The notes beneath the pieces were generated by a model. That model was not told the DNA's origin, searched no databases, and saw only the letters and a list, made by a program, of their open reading frames with translations. A DNA stretch of 64,000 bases from Corallochytrium limacisporum (Eukaryota > Opisthokonta): NCBI GenBank assembly GCA_002811645.1, contig PDIP01000020.1:18663-82662 (forward strand), written 5' to 3'. Position numbers and translations under genes: made by a program. Each line of letters opens with the position of its first letter. Within the stretch, counting starts at the first letter, position 1. Shown here in pieces: positions 11,917 through 21,173 of the stretch.

Positions 11917-12664
11917 TGTGGATGCGAAATTGTTAGCGATTCTTGCTGGTGTACTATTCTCCTTTGACTATCCAAGAGCGGTGCGGAGGTTTACATAGTT
12001 TTGACAGGTTTGATATAGCTCGTTCCCAGTATTTTAAGGCTGTAATCGCGAGCTCCCATCCGCACGCCAATGAATTGACTGCGGGTGAACACAGCGATGC
12101 ACAGAGAACGGAAGCAAACCAACTGCGGTGAAAAGTACAATGAAAAATGAGCAGTTCTGCATTAGACTGACCGCCGCGCAAGGGATGCCAGTGATTGGAA
12201 CACTCCCCTTCCCTCCTGACAGAACATTTCCCGCCAAAATCTCACAGGCGTAGGGGTAGTAGCTAGGTCCGGAGAAATCTCCAATCAACAAATCAATTTT
12301 CTGTGTTCATTCTTGAGGTATTGTAAATCAAATAGCAATATTTTTCATGCGAACTAAATACATGATATACTTAAACCGTTTAGTGATTGCTCATTGATTG
12401 AAAGCTGGACCCACCGTAGACACCGGACCTAGTGCCTGGCTTGGAATTGCTGGGCCAGCCAGCCAGTCCCCGTGGTCCTGTTGCATGTCATCACCAAAAC
12501 AATCCGGGAATATGTACTGAGTAGGTACTGTTCATATAACGTGAGGTATCATTTATAGTAATAAAACGTGATTGAGGTCTGTGGGTTGTTGAGCGCAGCT
12601 CCTCACTCGCAGAAACTTCAATGCTGTTGCAGCGGATATGGTGCTCACTGTGTGGCCTCTCGTT
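11917..12664. other. Intergenic, AT-rich in part
   Basis: Separates the Nsl1-like gene from the downstream end of the next gene. Nothing recognisable. Open frames here are short and overlap on both strands. Confidence 0.5.
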
Positions 12665-12988
12665 TCAGTTGATATCCTCACCAGTCAATGGGTTAAAGGT
12701 GTTCCCTTTGACATACACTCGAGCTCCTCGCTCTTGAATCTTCAGGCTGAACATCTCGTCACGCTGCTTCAGAGATTCACCGGTGGCACCGTTGCAGTAC
12801 TCATCCGTGATCGGGTTGTATCCCGCCGCAGCCAGGCGAGTTGATTTCTGTTCCCGGCGAATGGAGACCTTCTGTTCCTCTAGAGCAATGCGCTCCGCAT
12901 CCATTTCCTTGAAATGGATCTCTTTGTTTACGATACGACGGCGTTGGACGGAGCGAGAATGCTCCTTACGAGCACGTTCTGCCGCTTG
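12665..12988 (-). CDS. Hypothetical protein, last exon; 5' exon not located
   Basis: The coding-like frame runs from 12988 down to the stop at 12665. It reads QAAERARKEHSRSVQRRR, then a charged helix with EMDAERIALEEQK, then two related short motifs, AGYNPITDEYCNG and NTFNPLTGEDIN. An internal ATG at 12904 would give only 79 residues and drop the charged helix. The bases just upstream (TTTTTGCCCCCCAG read on the reverse strand) look like a 3' splice site, and the frame is closed a few codons further up. The gene therefore probably has a short first exon between here and the end of TAPT1 at 13141. I could not find a donor in a matching phase. The repeated NPxTxE motif suggests a small conserved family that I cannot name. 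Confidence 0.45.
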   Translation of the reverse strand, partial: QAAERARKEHSRSVQRRRIVNKEIHFKEMDAERIALEEQKVSIRREQKSTRLAAAGYNPITDEYCNGATGESLKQRDEMFSLKIQERGARVYVKGNTFNPLTGEDIN

Positions 12989-13140
12989 CTGGGGGGCAAA
13001 AAGTAACTATAATTTGGTTCTGCGAACAACCACTCTCTTTCGTCATGGAAGAAGCATGTATACAATATCAACATGGCCATATATTTGAAAATTGGTCATT
13101 TCTAACATTAGGATAGCTTTAATAGACAAAGTGACGGACG

Positions 13141-14988
13141 TCAGGCAGCCTTCTCCTTGTTCTTGAGGATACGGGCACCCATAGGTTTGAGTCCCATGAG
13201 TCGTCGGCGTTCCGAGTCCATTATGGTTTCCTTAGCCCAAGCGCTCAAAAACTGACCAAGACAGAGTTTGATGGCTACCGCACAGAGCCATCCGATTAGA
13301 GCTGTGAAGCCAATATCATAGAGATCGACTTCCAAGCCAGTAATGTGACCCATTGTCCGGATCACGACACACACCAGAGGAATGGGCACAAAGCCCAGCT
13401 GTTGCAGGGTCAAGTCGTACAGATCGGTGTACTCACGGTGGTGTTCCGGCGGCATCAACTGCTGGAAGGAAACCTCCAACGCAACTTCATGCATGCGTGT
13501 TTCGTAGACTTTCAGGGGCACGTTGTTAAAGCGGGAGATGAAGGAATGCTTCACTGTATCGACAACAATTTCTGACACGAGAATTCCAACCAGAGCCGCT
13601 AGCAGATCCTTAAAGTAGTCGTAATCCCAGCCCATTTCCGAAAGATTGCGCAGCGTGATTAATACGAAGAAAACCAGGAGGTTGTGTCGCTCAAGAACAT
13701 CATGATTCAACATCTTCTTGATATTCTCTTCCTTGAATGACTTGAACACATGACTCTTCAATTCCACGAACTGATTGGAAATCATAAGAGTCATGAGGGA
13801 ATTGTTGTGCGAGTTCAAGGCTACGTTTAATGTCATCACTTGGAAGAACAGAATAAACGCATGCAGTACCTGGACGATTGCTGCCCACACAAACATTCCC
13901 AAGAAAGAGGTTGCCTCCAGGTTTGATTGGTGCCGTGACACACCGCGAAAGATTTCGTCAATTGAATCCCGATTAATGTCACGGAATAGTTTCTCCATGA
14001 CTTCCAGCATATTGAAAATGACGTACAACTTCAGCAGACTCTGTCCCCGAATCATGTGGTACATGATCGACGGATCTGTGAAATAGTACAGTGTCGTCGT
14101 CCCGCATGCAATCAACAATACTCGCAAAATATCGCAGATGCGCACTACTGGTAGTTGGCGCAGCAGGAGGGTTTGTGTCACAGCCCACAGAGTTCGCACG
14201 GGAAGCACGGTGAAGATAGACAAGAAGACATCAAGGCACAAGAGGGTGGAGAAGAGCAAGTACTTCTCTAACTTTACAAAGACCTTGAAGAAACTCTCCA
14301 TGATCGGCGGGCCCGCGTCGACACTATCCCGATGGTAATCATAAGCAAGGAACTCCGACAGAATGTAGTACCTGAATTTCATCTTCTGCGGATTAATTTC
14401 ACCCTTAAGCAAGGCTTCCAGATTTTCATGTCCCGCAGTCGCAACCTTGCGCTTACTGCTCTTCTTCTTCTCACGTTCCTCATCTTTCTCGATCCGCTTG
14501 ATAGTAGTGTTCCCGTCTACCCCATCTTCCGTATCCAGGAAGGTATTCTGGAGCCTTTTGTCCACTTTGTCAACTCGTGTGGGCGACGGAGATCGAACAC
14601 GACGATTAGAGGCGTTCTCTCCAGGAGTACGCTCTGCGCTTGTGCTACGCTGAACCTGTGCGGGAGATTTGGTCGGCAAACGCACAGTTGTGGGATCTGG
14701 AGACCGAGGCTGTTCGAATCTTGACTTTCGTTCTTCACTCATGGGGGAAGGACCCATTGGAGTTGCAAATACATCCTTTTCCTTCTTCTTACCGCTTTGA
14801 ATGTGGTTCTTTGTTTTACCATTTGCAAGCGGCCTGACGTCCAGCTCAGGCACTACCTGCTCCCTGCTACCCTTCTTCTCGTCCTGGGTCGCGAGGTCAG
14901 GCGCACCTTTGTATTTGGAGCCCGTATCCGGTAGGCTTAAAGTGGGCGACAGCCTACCCCCAGTGTCTAGCTTATCTCCTATGGTCAT
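13141..14988 (-). CDS. TAPT1: TAPT1/Emp65 family membrane protein (DUF747)
   Basis: A 615-residue protein. Residues 1 to about 195 are disordered and rich in Ser, Pro, Lys and Arg. The rest is the TAPT1 domain. It has a first hydrophobic block around LEKYLLFSTLLCLDVFLSIF, the signature YHMIRGQSLLKLYVIFNMLE, HAFILFFQVMTLNVALNSHN, and SEIVVDTVKHSFISRFNNVP. Several transmembrane helices follow to the C-terminus, which ends KNKEKAA, a dilysine-like tail. Human TAPT1 acts at the centrosome or ciliary basal body and its yeast relative Emp65 in ER quality control. Which role applies here is unknown. It sits about 150 bases upstream of the previous gene on the same strand. Confidence 0.95.
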   Translation of the reverse strand: MTIGDKLDTGGRLSPTLSLPDTGSKYKGAPDLATQDEKKGSREQVVPELDVRPLANGKTKNHIQSGKKKEKDVFATPMGPSPMSEERKSRFEQPRSPDPTTVRLPTKSPAQVQRSTSAERTPGENASNRRVRSPSPTRVDKVDKRLQNTFLDTEDGVDGNTTIKRIEKDEEREKKKSSKRKVATAGHENLEALLKGEINPQKMKFRYYILSEFLAYDYHRDSVDAGPPIMESFFKVFVKLEKYLLFSTLLCLDVFLSIFTVLPVRTLWAVTQTLLLRQLPVVRICDILRVLLIACGTTTLYYFTDPSIMYHMIRGQSLLKLYVIFNMLEVMEKLFRDINRDSIDEIFRGVSRHQSNLEATSFLGMFVWAAIVQVLHAFILFFQVMTLNVALNSHNNSLMTLMISNQFVELKSHVFKSFKEENIKKMLNHDVLERHNLLVFFVLITLRNLSEMGWDYDYFKDLLAALVGILVSEIVVDTVKHSFISRFNNVPLKVYETRMHEVALEVSFQQLMPPEHHREYTDLYDLTLQQLGFVPIPLVCVVIRTMGHITGLEVDLYDIGFTALIGWLCAVAIKLCLGQFLSAWAKETIMDSERRRLMGLKPMGARILKNKEKAA

Positions 14989-16684
14989 CTTGAGACCAAA
15001 CCTTATGCTTTCAGGCTACATTATTCCAGGCCAGTCTATACTGTATACTCCACCCACCCTGTCACAAGTCCGTGAGGACACAGCTATCCATTGGCAAGAA
15101 ATATTTATACGTGCACGATATACTGACAAATCTGTTTATAGATCTGCGCGGTACACAAAATACCTCAGTTTCCCAAACTGCAATCTCAACATTGCAGCGA
15201 GACCCGCCTCCGAGGGTCTCCGAGGGGCTGAACCCTGGCGGTTTCACTGGCGTAGGAAGTCCTTACAGCAACACAACCCCGCACCTCCCCCTCCTCTCTG
15301 CCCGCTGACGTTCTCACCGGGTACACATAGAAGGCCCCCTTACCAACCCCAACCCGGTGCTTGTCCTTTAGCTGTTCCCCTAATATATCAACGACTTCCT
15401 TGAAAATTAAATCCGGACTGTTACGGATTGTTCTGTTAAACGGAAGTCCCGGGCCGCGGACCACAGGAGGGGGTCTATTTTTCACCATTTGTTCATCTTG
15501 TCGTTGTGGTCGCGCACTGTACCCAACTTGCCAGCGAGTCGTTTCCTTACATGTCTTGTCGGTACCATAGTTCCACTATGGCTTAATACGACAGTGCGAC
15601 CAAACGGAAGTTCCATTTGCCAGTATGCAGTGGTGTTGTATGGCGATCTCGGGGTTCAGCGGTCCGCGGCCTTTCCAAGGGCACAGGGAGGACCTCACTC
15701 GGACGAAGATCAGGCAACAACATAGCTTGCGAACCCGCGGTAAAGACGACGATCGATGAACATGCTACACTTTCGAACCCGTGCACTCGGGGGGGGGCTT
15801 AATTGAGGGACCTATGATCTTTTCGTCGTCATATTCCGTCGTTATTTTCGTGGTTTGTGCGTACGTGCTAGTCCTGGAAATGAAGTCGTTACTTGTGCTT
15901 GTCGCGTCCGGATATAACCCAAAAATACACTTCCGCGTCTCGTGGTCATCATGGAAAGATTCGACTGGTAGGTACAAAGAACACACTGCGGCCTTTTCTC
16001 ATCAACTCTTTATTCAGGTTGAGGGTTGGTGATATTATATGATGTGGAGTTGGCTGTGGATCCTAACCATTTATTGGCAAGTATAGTTAAACCACCTCAC
16101 CACAGAAATGTCCAAGAGAGCGCCATGTCCCCCTGGCCTTGGTTGGGTGGCAGGTGTTCGTGTTGTCTTGCATTTTGGTCACACAGTTCTTTTTCATTTT
16201 CAATGAGACACTACCCACTTTGGAGGCTTCATTGCATATTCTTAGCAAGCAACACACCGGCTAACTACGTCAAAGTCGCAGGCGGTTTCTGTGATGGCGT
16301 GTCCACCTTCTCTGCACAATCCACGGAGATCAGCAGACTGCTGCCGACATGGCTTCTGCGCAGCACTGTCTGCCTCATTAACCAAGGTTCTCGAGTACAC
16401 CACTGGGCAACAGCAACGCAACAACATGGTGTTGCTTATCAGTCCTTTCCTCCGTATACACAGTTCGTCTGTGTTTGCTTTTTCTTTCTTTTCTGCCTTC
16501 TCTTTAACGAAATATCACCAATTTAATCACGAGTGGGAGGGAGGAGCAGGAAGGGAGGACCAGGGGGGGGGTCGCAGGGCAAGGCCGATGCAGTCTGACA
16601 AATGTTGCCAGGAAAAGCGCAAGGGGGGGGAGGGGAGGCCAGAAGGCAAAGCAACCGAGAAGAACGCCCGTGTGGTATGGGTGT

Positions 16685-16731
16685 TTAATTGCCCTAAGAA
16701 AATTCTTTTTAATTGCCCTAAGAAAATTCTT
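16685..16731. repeat. Two tandem copies of a 23-base unit
   Basis: TTAATTGCCCTAAGAAAATT plus CTT occurs twice, 24 bases apart, with no mismatch. No coding frame is implied. Confidence 0.9.
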
Positions 16732-17237
16732 GTGGAGACGCCCCACCCAGCGAATATCTGCCACCCCCCTCCTCCGACACCACCCTTTCCCGCCCTGGCC
16801 CACTCGCATCCAGCAGGGGGGGGGGGACTGAAAAAGGTTAATCGGTTCTTAGGGCCTCTGATGGAACATATTCATAGTTCATTAAGTATAGAAATATCGA
16901 CTCTCTGGTGAAGAAGATTGCCACATGAGGGGTACATTGAACCAAAACACCTGCGATGTGAACCCCCTAAGCTTATTTTCGGGCCGCGTGTGTTCCGGGG
17001 TAGGGAACCAGGCCGGCGATGTATCGCCCGCCCCCGGTGTGGAAGAGAAGAACCGGAGGGTGAAGGGCCGACCCCGGGGGAGGGGAGGGGGTGGGGCACC
17101 GGGGAAAAAGGAAACTTACCAAAAAAATGGTAAAACATTAAAAGAAAAGAGAAAACCAAGCAAATATGATGAAAAAGGGGAGTGGGGTATGTAACTCAGT
17201 TGATTTCTGGCTTGTTTCGCCCAAACAGCAGAACGAG

Positions 17238-17291
17238 TTTGAGAGCGAGAGAGAGAGAGCGAGAGAGAGAGAGAGAGAAAAAAAAAAACAG
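17238..17291. repeat. GA microsatellite plus A tract
   Basis: Mostly GAGA with occasional GAGC interruptions, ending in about eleven A. It lies about 540 bases upstream of the aldehyde dehydrogenase start. Confidence 0.9.
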
Positions 17292-17829
17292 AAAAGAAAA
17301 GGGTGCGGGGCGGTGGCGGTGGCAAACACTCTCCAACTGGCGACGAGGCGAAAAGGACCACTACAAAACCGCTTGTGGTCAGAGCAGTTGAGTCCCCCCC
17401 CCTCCCCTTCCCCCGGAGAGGGACAAGGGGCGTGGTGGTGGGGAGAGAGGGGTGGAGGGGGGTTTCAAATTTTTGGTCTGAAAAAAGCCAGCCTTGGTTT
17501 CCAAACACTGCGCAGAGACTTTGGACGGACACGTTCACAACGGGCGATAGGGAAAGAAACGATGGGAGGGGGAGGGGGAGAGAGCGAGAGAGATGTGAGA
17601 ATAGGTTTTGCGGTTGGAGTGCGAGTGTACACGTTTCGGTGCAGGAGTGAGACTAGCGAGTCACTGTGCATTCGCAGTGGAAGTCCCAGGCACTTGTGGC
17701 TGTCCTCATTCCAACCGCACTGGTTTGGCTATTCGAAGGTGTCGAATTCCAAGCCTGAGAACTTCGTAACTCCGTATAAGGAGAAAGAGATCAATCTGTG
17801 CGAAAGGTACCAGGCGGACAGAAGACACC

Positions 17830-19365
17830 ATGACTGTGATTGCAAAATTCGAAACCACTCCTTTGGAGGAAATCGCGCCTGAGGTACAGCGTGTGAAGCG
17901 TGCCTTTGCCACGGGCAAATCCAAAGACCTTGCTTGGCGAAAGAAGCAGATCCGCGCCATCGGGAACATGGTCAAGGAGAACTGCGCTGCTATAGTTAAG
18001 GCTATGCAGGCCGACCTGTGGAACAAGGCCAAGTTCGAGATCGAGCTGTCCGAAGTAGCCGGTGTGATCAGTGAGTGTGTTGAAGCTCTGAACAACCTGG
18101 ACAAGTGGGTCCGCCCCCAGCCTCAGTCAAAGTCGATCATGCACATTGGTGCTGGCTGCTACATTGAGCCGCAGCCCAAGGGAGTAGTGCTTGTCATCAG
18201 CGCCTGGAATTATCCGGTCTCCTTGCTCCTTAACCCGGCGGTGGATGCTCTGGCTGCTGGCAACATGGTCGTGCTGAAGCCTTCCGAGATTACTGCGCAC
18301 ACTGCAGCTCTGATGACCCAGCTTCTGCCGAAGTATCTCGATAGGGATGCCTTTACTGTTGTGAACGGAGCCGTGAAGGAGACCACGGAACTGCTCGGTA
18401 GTCGATTCGATCACATCATTTACACGGGAAATTGTCAGGTCGGCAAGATTGTCATGACTCGCGCAGCCGAGCACTTGACTCCGGTTACTCTCGAGATGGG
18501 TGGCAAATGCCCTGTTGTCATCGACTCTAACGTCGACCTAGAGACCACCGCCAACCGACTGACATGGGGAAAGTGGATGAATGCTGGACAGACATGCATT
18601 GCGCCGGACTACATTCTTTGCCCCCCAGAGCTGCAGGACAAGCTCGTTGCCGAACTGAAGAAGTCCCTGGAGAAATTCTACGGTTCTGATGCGGCTAAGA
18701 GCGAGGACTACTGCCACATTGTCAGCGACCGCCAGTTCAACCGCCTGAAGGCCTTGCTGGACAAAAGCGGTCAGCCGGCTGTTGGTGGTAAGACAGACAG
18801 CTCCAAGCGCTACATTGAACCGACCATCTTTAAGGACGTTTCCCCGAGTCATCCGCTGATGGAGGAGGAGATTTTCGGCCCTATCCTGCCCATCGTGCCC
18901 ATTCGCGATGTGGACGAAGCTGTGAAGTTCATAAACGCCCGCGAGAAACCCCTGGCGCTCTATGTGTTCAGCAAGGACAAGAAGATGGTGGAGTTTGTCA
19001 AGAACAACACCTCTTCCGGTGGCTTCATGTCTAATCACACCATTCTGCACGCTGGCGTCCTGACTCTGCCCTTCGGTGGCACTGGTAACTCTGGCATGGG
19101 TGCCTACCACGGTTACACGGGCTTCATGGAGTTCTCCCACAAGCGCGCAGTTCTCACAAAGCCTCATGGTTTGGAATTCATGAACAAAGATCTGTACGCA
19201 CCGTACACCGAGGAGACCCTGGAGAAGCTGAAGAAACTTTTGTTCAAGGAAATGCCGGCTGAGGGTACTTCTATGAGTTCGATGCTGCTGAAGGGTAGCG
19301 TGCTGGTCGGTGCGGGTGCTGTTCTCTTCCACATGCTGAACGGTAGCTCAATGCGTCTGCGTTAG
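17830..19365 (+). CDS. Class 3 (fatty) aldehyde dehydrogenase, membrane-anchored
   Basis: A 511-residue NAD(P)-dependent aldehyde dehydrogenase that oxidises long-chain aldehydes to acids. Visible motifs include SAWNYPVSLLLNPAVDALAA, VLKPSEIT, the glycine stretch IIYTGNCQVGKI, the general-base Glu in LEMGGKCP (about E222) and the nucleophile Cys in NAGQTCIAPDY (about C256). EEIFGPILPIV and the GVLTLPFGGTGNSGMGAYHG block also match ALDH3. The C-terminus carries one hydrophobic helix (GSVLVGAGAVLFHML) before a short basic end, as in ER- or peroxisome-anchored ALDH3A2. GxVG in the NAD site appears as NCQVG rather than the usual STxVG or SPxVG. The gene converges on PinX1 with 99 bases between stops. 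Confidence 0.97.
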   Translation: MTVIAKFETTPLEEIAPEVQRVKRAFATGKSKDLAWRKKQIRAIGNMVKENCAAIVKAMQADLWNKAKFEIELSEVAGVISECVEALNNLDKWVRPQPQSKSIMHIGAGCYIEPQPKGVVLVISAWNYPVSLLLNPAVDALAAGNMVVLKPSEITAHTAALMTQLLPKYLDRDAFTVVNGAVKETTELLGSRFDHIIYTGNCQVGKIVMTRAAEHLTPVTLEMGGKCPVVIDSNVDLETTANRLTWGKWMNAGQTCIAPDYILCPPELQDKLVAELKKSLEKFYGSDAAKSEDYCHIVSDRQFNRLKALLDKSGQPAVGGKTDSSKRYIEPTIFKDVSPSHPLMEEEIFGPILPIVPIRDVDEAVKFINAREKPLALYVFSKDKKMVEFVKNNTSSGGFMSNHTILHAGVLTLPFGGTGNSGMGAYHGYTGFMEFSHKRAVLTKPHGLEFMNKDLYAPYTEETLEKLKKLLFKEMPAEGTSMSSMLLKGSVLVGAGAVLFHMLNGSSMRLR

Positions 19366-19464
19366 ACGTAAAACTACACATCGATTGGAATTTGACTACA
19401 CACCAGGAAAACATGTTACTCTACTGTTGTATTGAAATTCTTTAAAACGCGTTGAACCAAAACA

Positions 19465-20526
19465 TTATTTGTTTCTGTCATTCCTAGCCTTCTTGGACTT
19501 TTTGTCCTTCTTACTCTTCTTGCCAGATTTTTTGGCTTTCTTGGACTTTTTGTCCTTCTTGCTCTTTTTGCTCTTCTTCTCTTTCTTGGACTTGCTCCTC
19601 TGCTTGGCATGCGCTTTACCAGTCAACTTATCGTCTTGACCGGTCTCGTCATCGTCATAGTCAGGTTCTGCATTTTGAGGATGGATCTCCGGTACATCGT
19701 CCGCGGGTGTATGCTCGTGCTGTTCAGGCGCATTACCAGGTCCGCCCGCAGCCAGACGCGCCCTGCGCTCGGCCATACGCTGCGCCAAATACTCTTGCAC
19801 ACTAAGATTACTGATCTGGTGGCCAGTGTACCGTTTCTGGGCTGCTGTGTCAGCTACACTGGTCTCTTCTGTCTGTTTCAGCTGCTGCTCCTGTGCTTCC
19901 GACGACACGCCGGACGACGATGACGAGGACTCAATGGTGTCGTTGCTCCGGGGTCTCTTTTCTCCTGTTTGACTCTCACTGTTTACTTCCATAATACGGG
20001 GCGTCTCCACATCATCTTCGATCATCCTGTCCTTTCCCTTGTCACGCTCTCCACCGAGGATCTGGGAAACGTGGACCGACGTGAAGGAGGTGTAGTCCTT
20101 ACCAGCGTGTAGGCGACGGTAATGTAGCCGTCGGCGATTCCTCTGTTTCTCTTCTTTCCGCAAGGTAACGTCTACAGCCCCTTCGTCCCCCTGTTCCTTG
20201 TCGCTGGTTTTGGCATTGGAAGTTTCGCCCGCGTCGGCGCTGTGTGCAGCATTCAGGGACGCAAGCACACCGCTGAAGGCGTCCACATTCTCCAACCAAT
20301 TCAAATCGTGACGCTTTTGAGCACCAACACCAGAATTATTGAGTTTCATGGAAACCTTAATGTGTTCCGTTTCACCCTGCTGGTTGGCACCGAGGCCCTT
20401 GCCCTCTTTCCAGCCCATCTTCTGGAGCAGCTTCTGGCCCAATTTTTCATTGTCTCGGCTCCATGTTGTGTTATTGGGATCCCGACTGTACCGCTTTTTG
20501 CGGCGCGGTTCCGCGAGGATTCCCAT
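19465..20526 (-). CDS. PINX1: PinX1, G-patch telomerase-inhibitor and ribosome-biogenesis protein
   Basis: A 353-residue protein with start ATG at 20526. It opens MGILAEPRRKKRYSRDPNNT, followed by the G-patch (KLGQKLLQKMGWKEGKGLGA, about 29-48) and the continuing HIKVSMKLNNSGVGA block. A short motif, VQEYLAQRMAERRARL at about 243-258, matches the telomerase-inhibitory region of PinX1. The G-patch recruits and activates Prp43/DHX15 in nucleolar pre-rRNA processing. The last 45 residues are almost entirely Lys and Ser in repeating KSKK or KKDKK units, a nucleolar-type tail, longer and more regular than in many relatives. Confidence 0.95.
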   Translation of the reverse strand: MGILAEPRRKKRYSRDPNNTTWSRDNEKLGQKLLQKMGWKEGKGLGANQQGETEHIKVSMKLNNSGVGAQKRHDLNWLENVDAFSGVLASLNAAHSADAGETSNAKTSDKEQGDEGAVDVTLRKEEKQRNRRRLHYRRLHAGKDYTSFTSVHVSQILGGERDKGKDRMIEDDVETPRIMEVNSESQTGEKRPRSNDTIESSSSSSGVSSEAQEQQLKQTEETSVADTAAQKRYTGHQISNLSVQEYLAQRMAERRARLAAGGPGNAPEQHEHTPADDVPEIHPQNAEPDYDDDETGQDDKLTGKAHAKQRSKSKKEKKSKKSKKDKKSKKAKKSGKKSKKDKKSKKARNDRNK

Positions 20527-21173
20527 TGCTTTAAATATTGGTGTCTACTAACCCTTTGGTCTTAGTCCCGTGAAACCAGTATTTTCTGCTTTACATGAAC
20601 ACATATGGATCACTCCTTAATCGCAAATGAACCCATCGACAACACTATGTTAGAGCTGAGTTTTAGCTCAAAATCGGCAAAAGCTCATATCCTACCCAAA
20701 ATACCAATTCAAATTGCAAATTAGGCCCTGCTAGTTCTGAAATGCCTCCGCTGCACGCGGCAAGTGGGACTCGCCTTTTGCCACCTTCACCTGCGAGCGA
20801 AAATACTCCCTCTCCACTGACCACTGGCCTTGCCCCTGCAATTACCCGCCACGCGGGTCTTGCAGAGGGTGGTGGGGAGGAAGAAGAGGGGGAGGGGGAA
20901 GAAAACAGAGGGAACCCCACTGTCTCCTGCGCAGTTACGCCTCGGGAAGGGCACTGGAGCGGGAGAAAGAACGGGCATCGCCGGACCTAAACCTTTCGGG
21001 ACTACATAAACTGCAATAATAGTTAGCTACGAACGCTGGTCTCTTTATCAGGGAGCAAATGTCTTCAGGAGATGATGATGATACAAACGCTGCACTGGGC
21101 CGTGTCGTGGAGGGCTGTGTGATGCCAGGCACGCAACTTCGTCGATTTTTGATACAATTTCTTCGAAGATTTC
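20527..21173. other. Intergenic between PinX1 start and polo kinase end
   Basis: Nothing recognisable beyond a GGAGGAAGAAGAGGGGGAGG purine tract near 20875. A short open frame at 20742-20990 looks like chance. Confidence 0.5.

Larger units (their letters stand above)
14989..17829. other. Intergenic with low-complexity DNA
   Basis: No supported gene. It contains a tandem pair of 23-base units with 24-base period at 16685-16731, G or C tracts (16562-16570, 16622-16629, 16815-16826), and an extended GA microsatellite at about 17238-17278 followed by an A run. The last few hundred bases form the upstream region of the aldehyde dehydrogenase gene. Confidence 0.5.
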
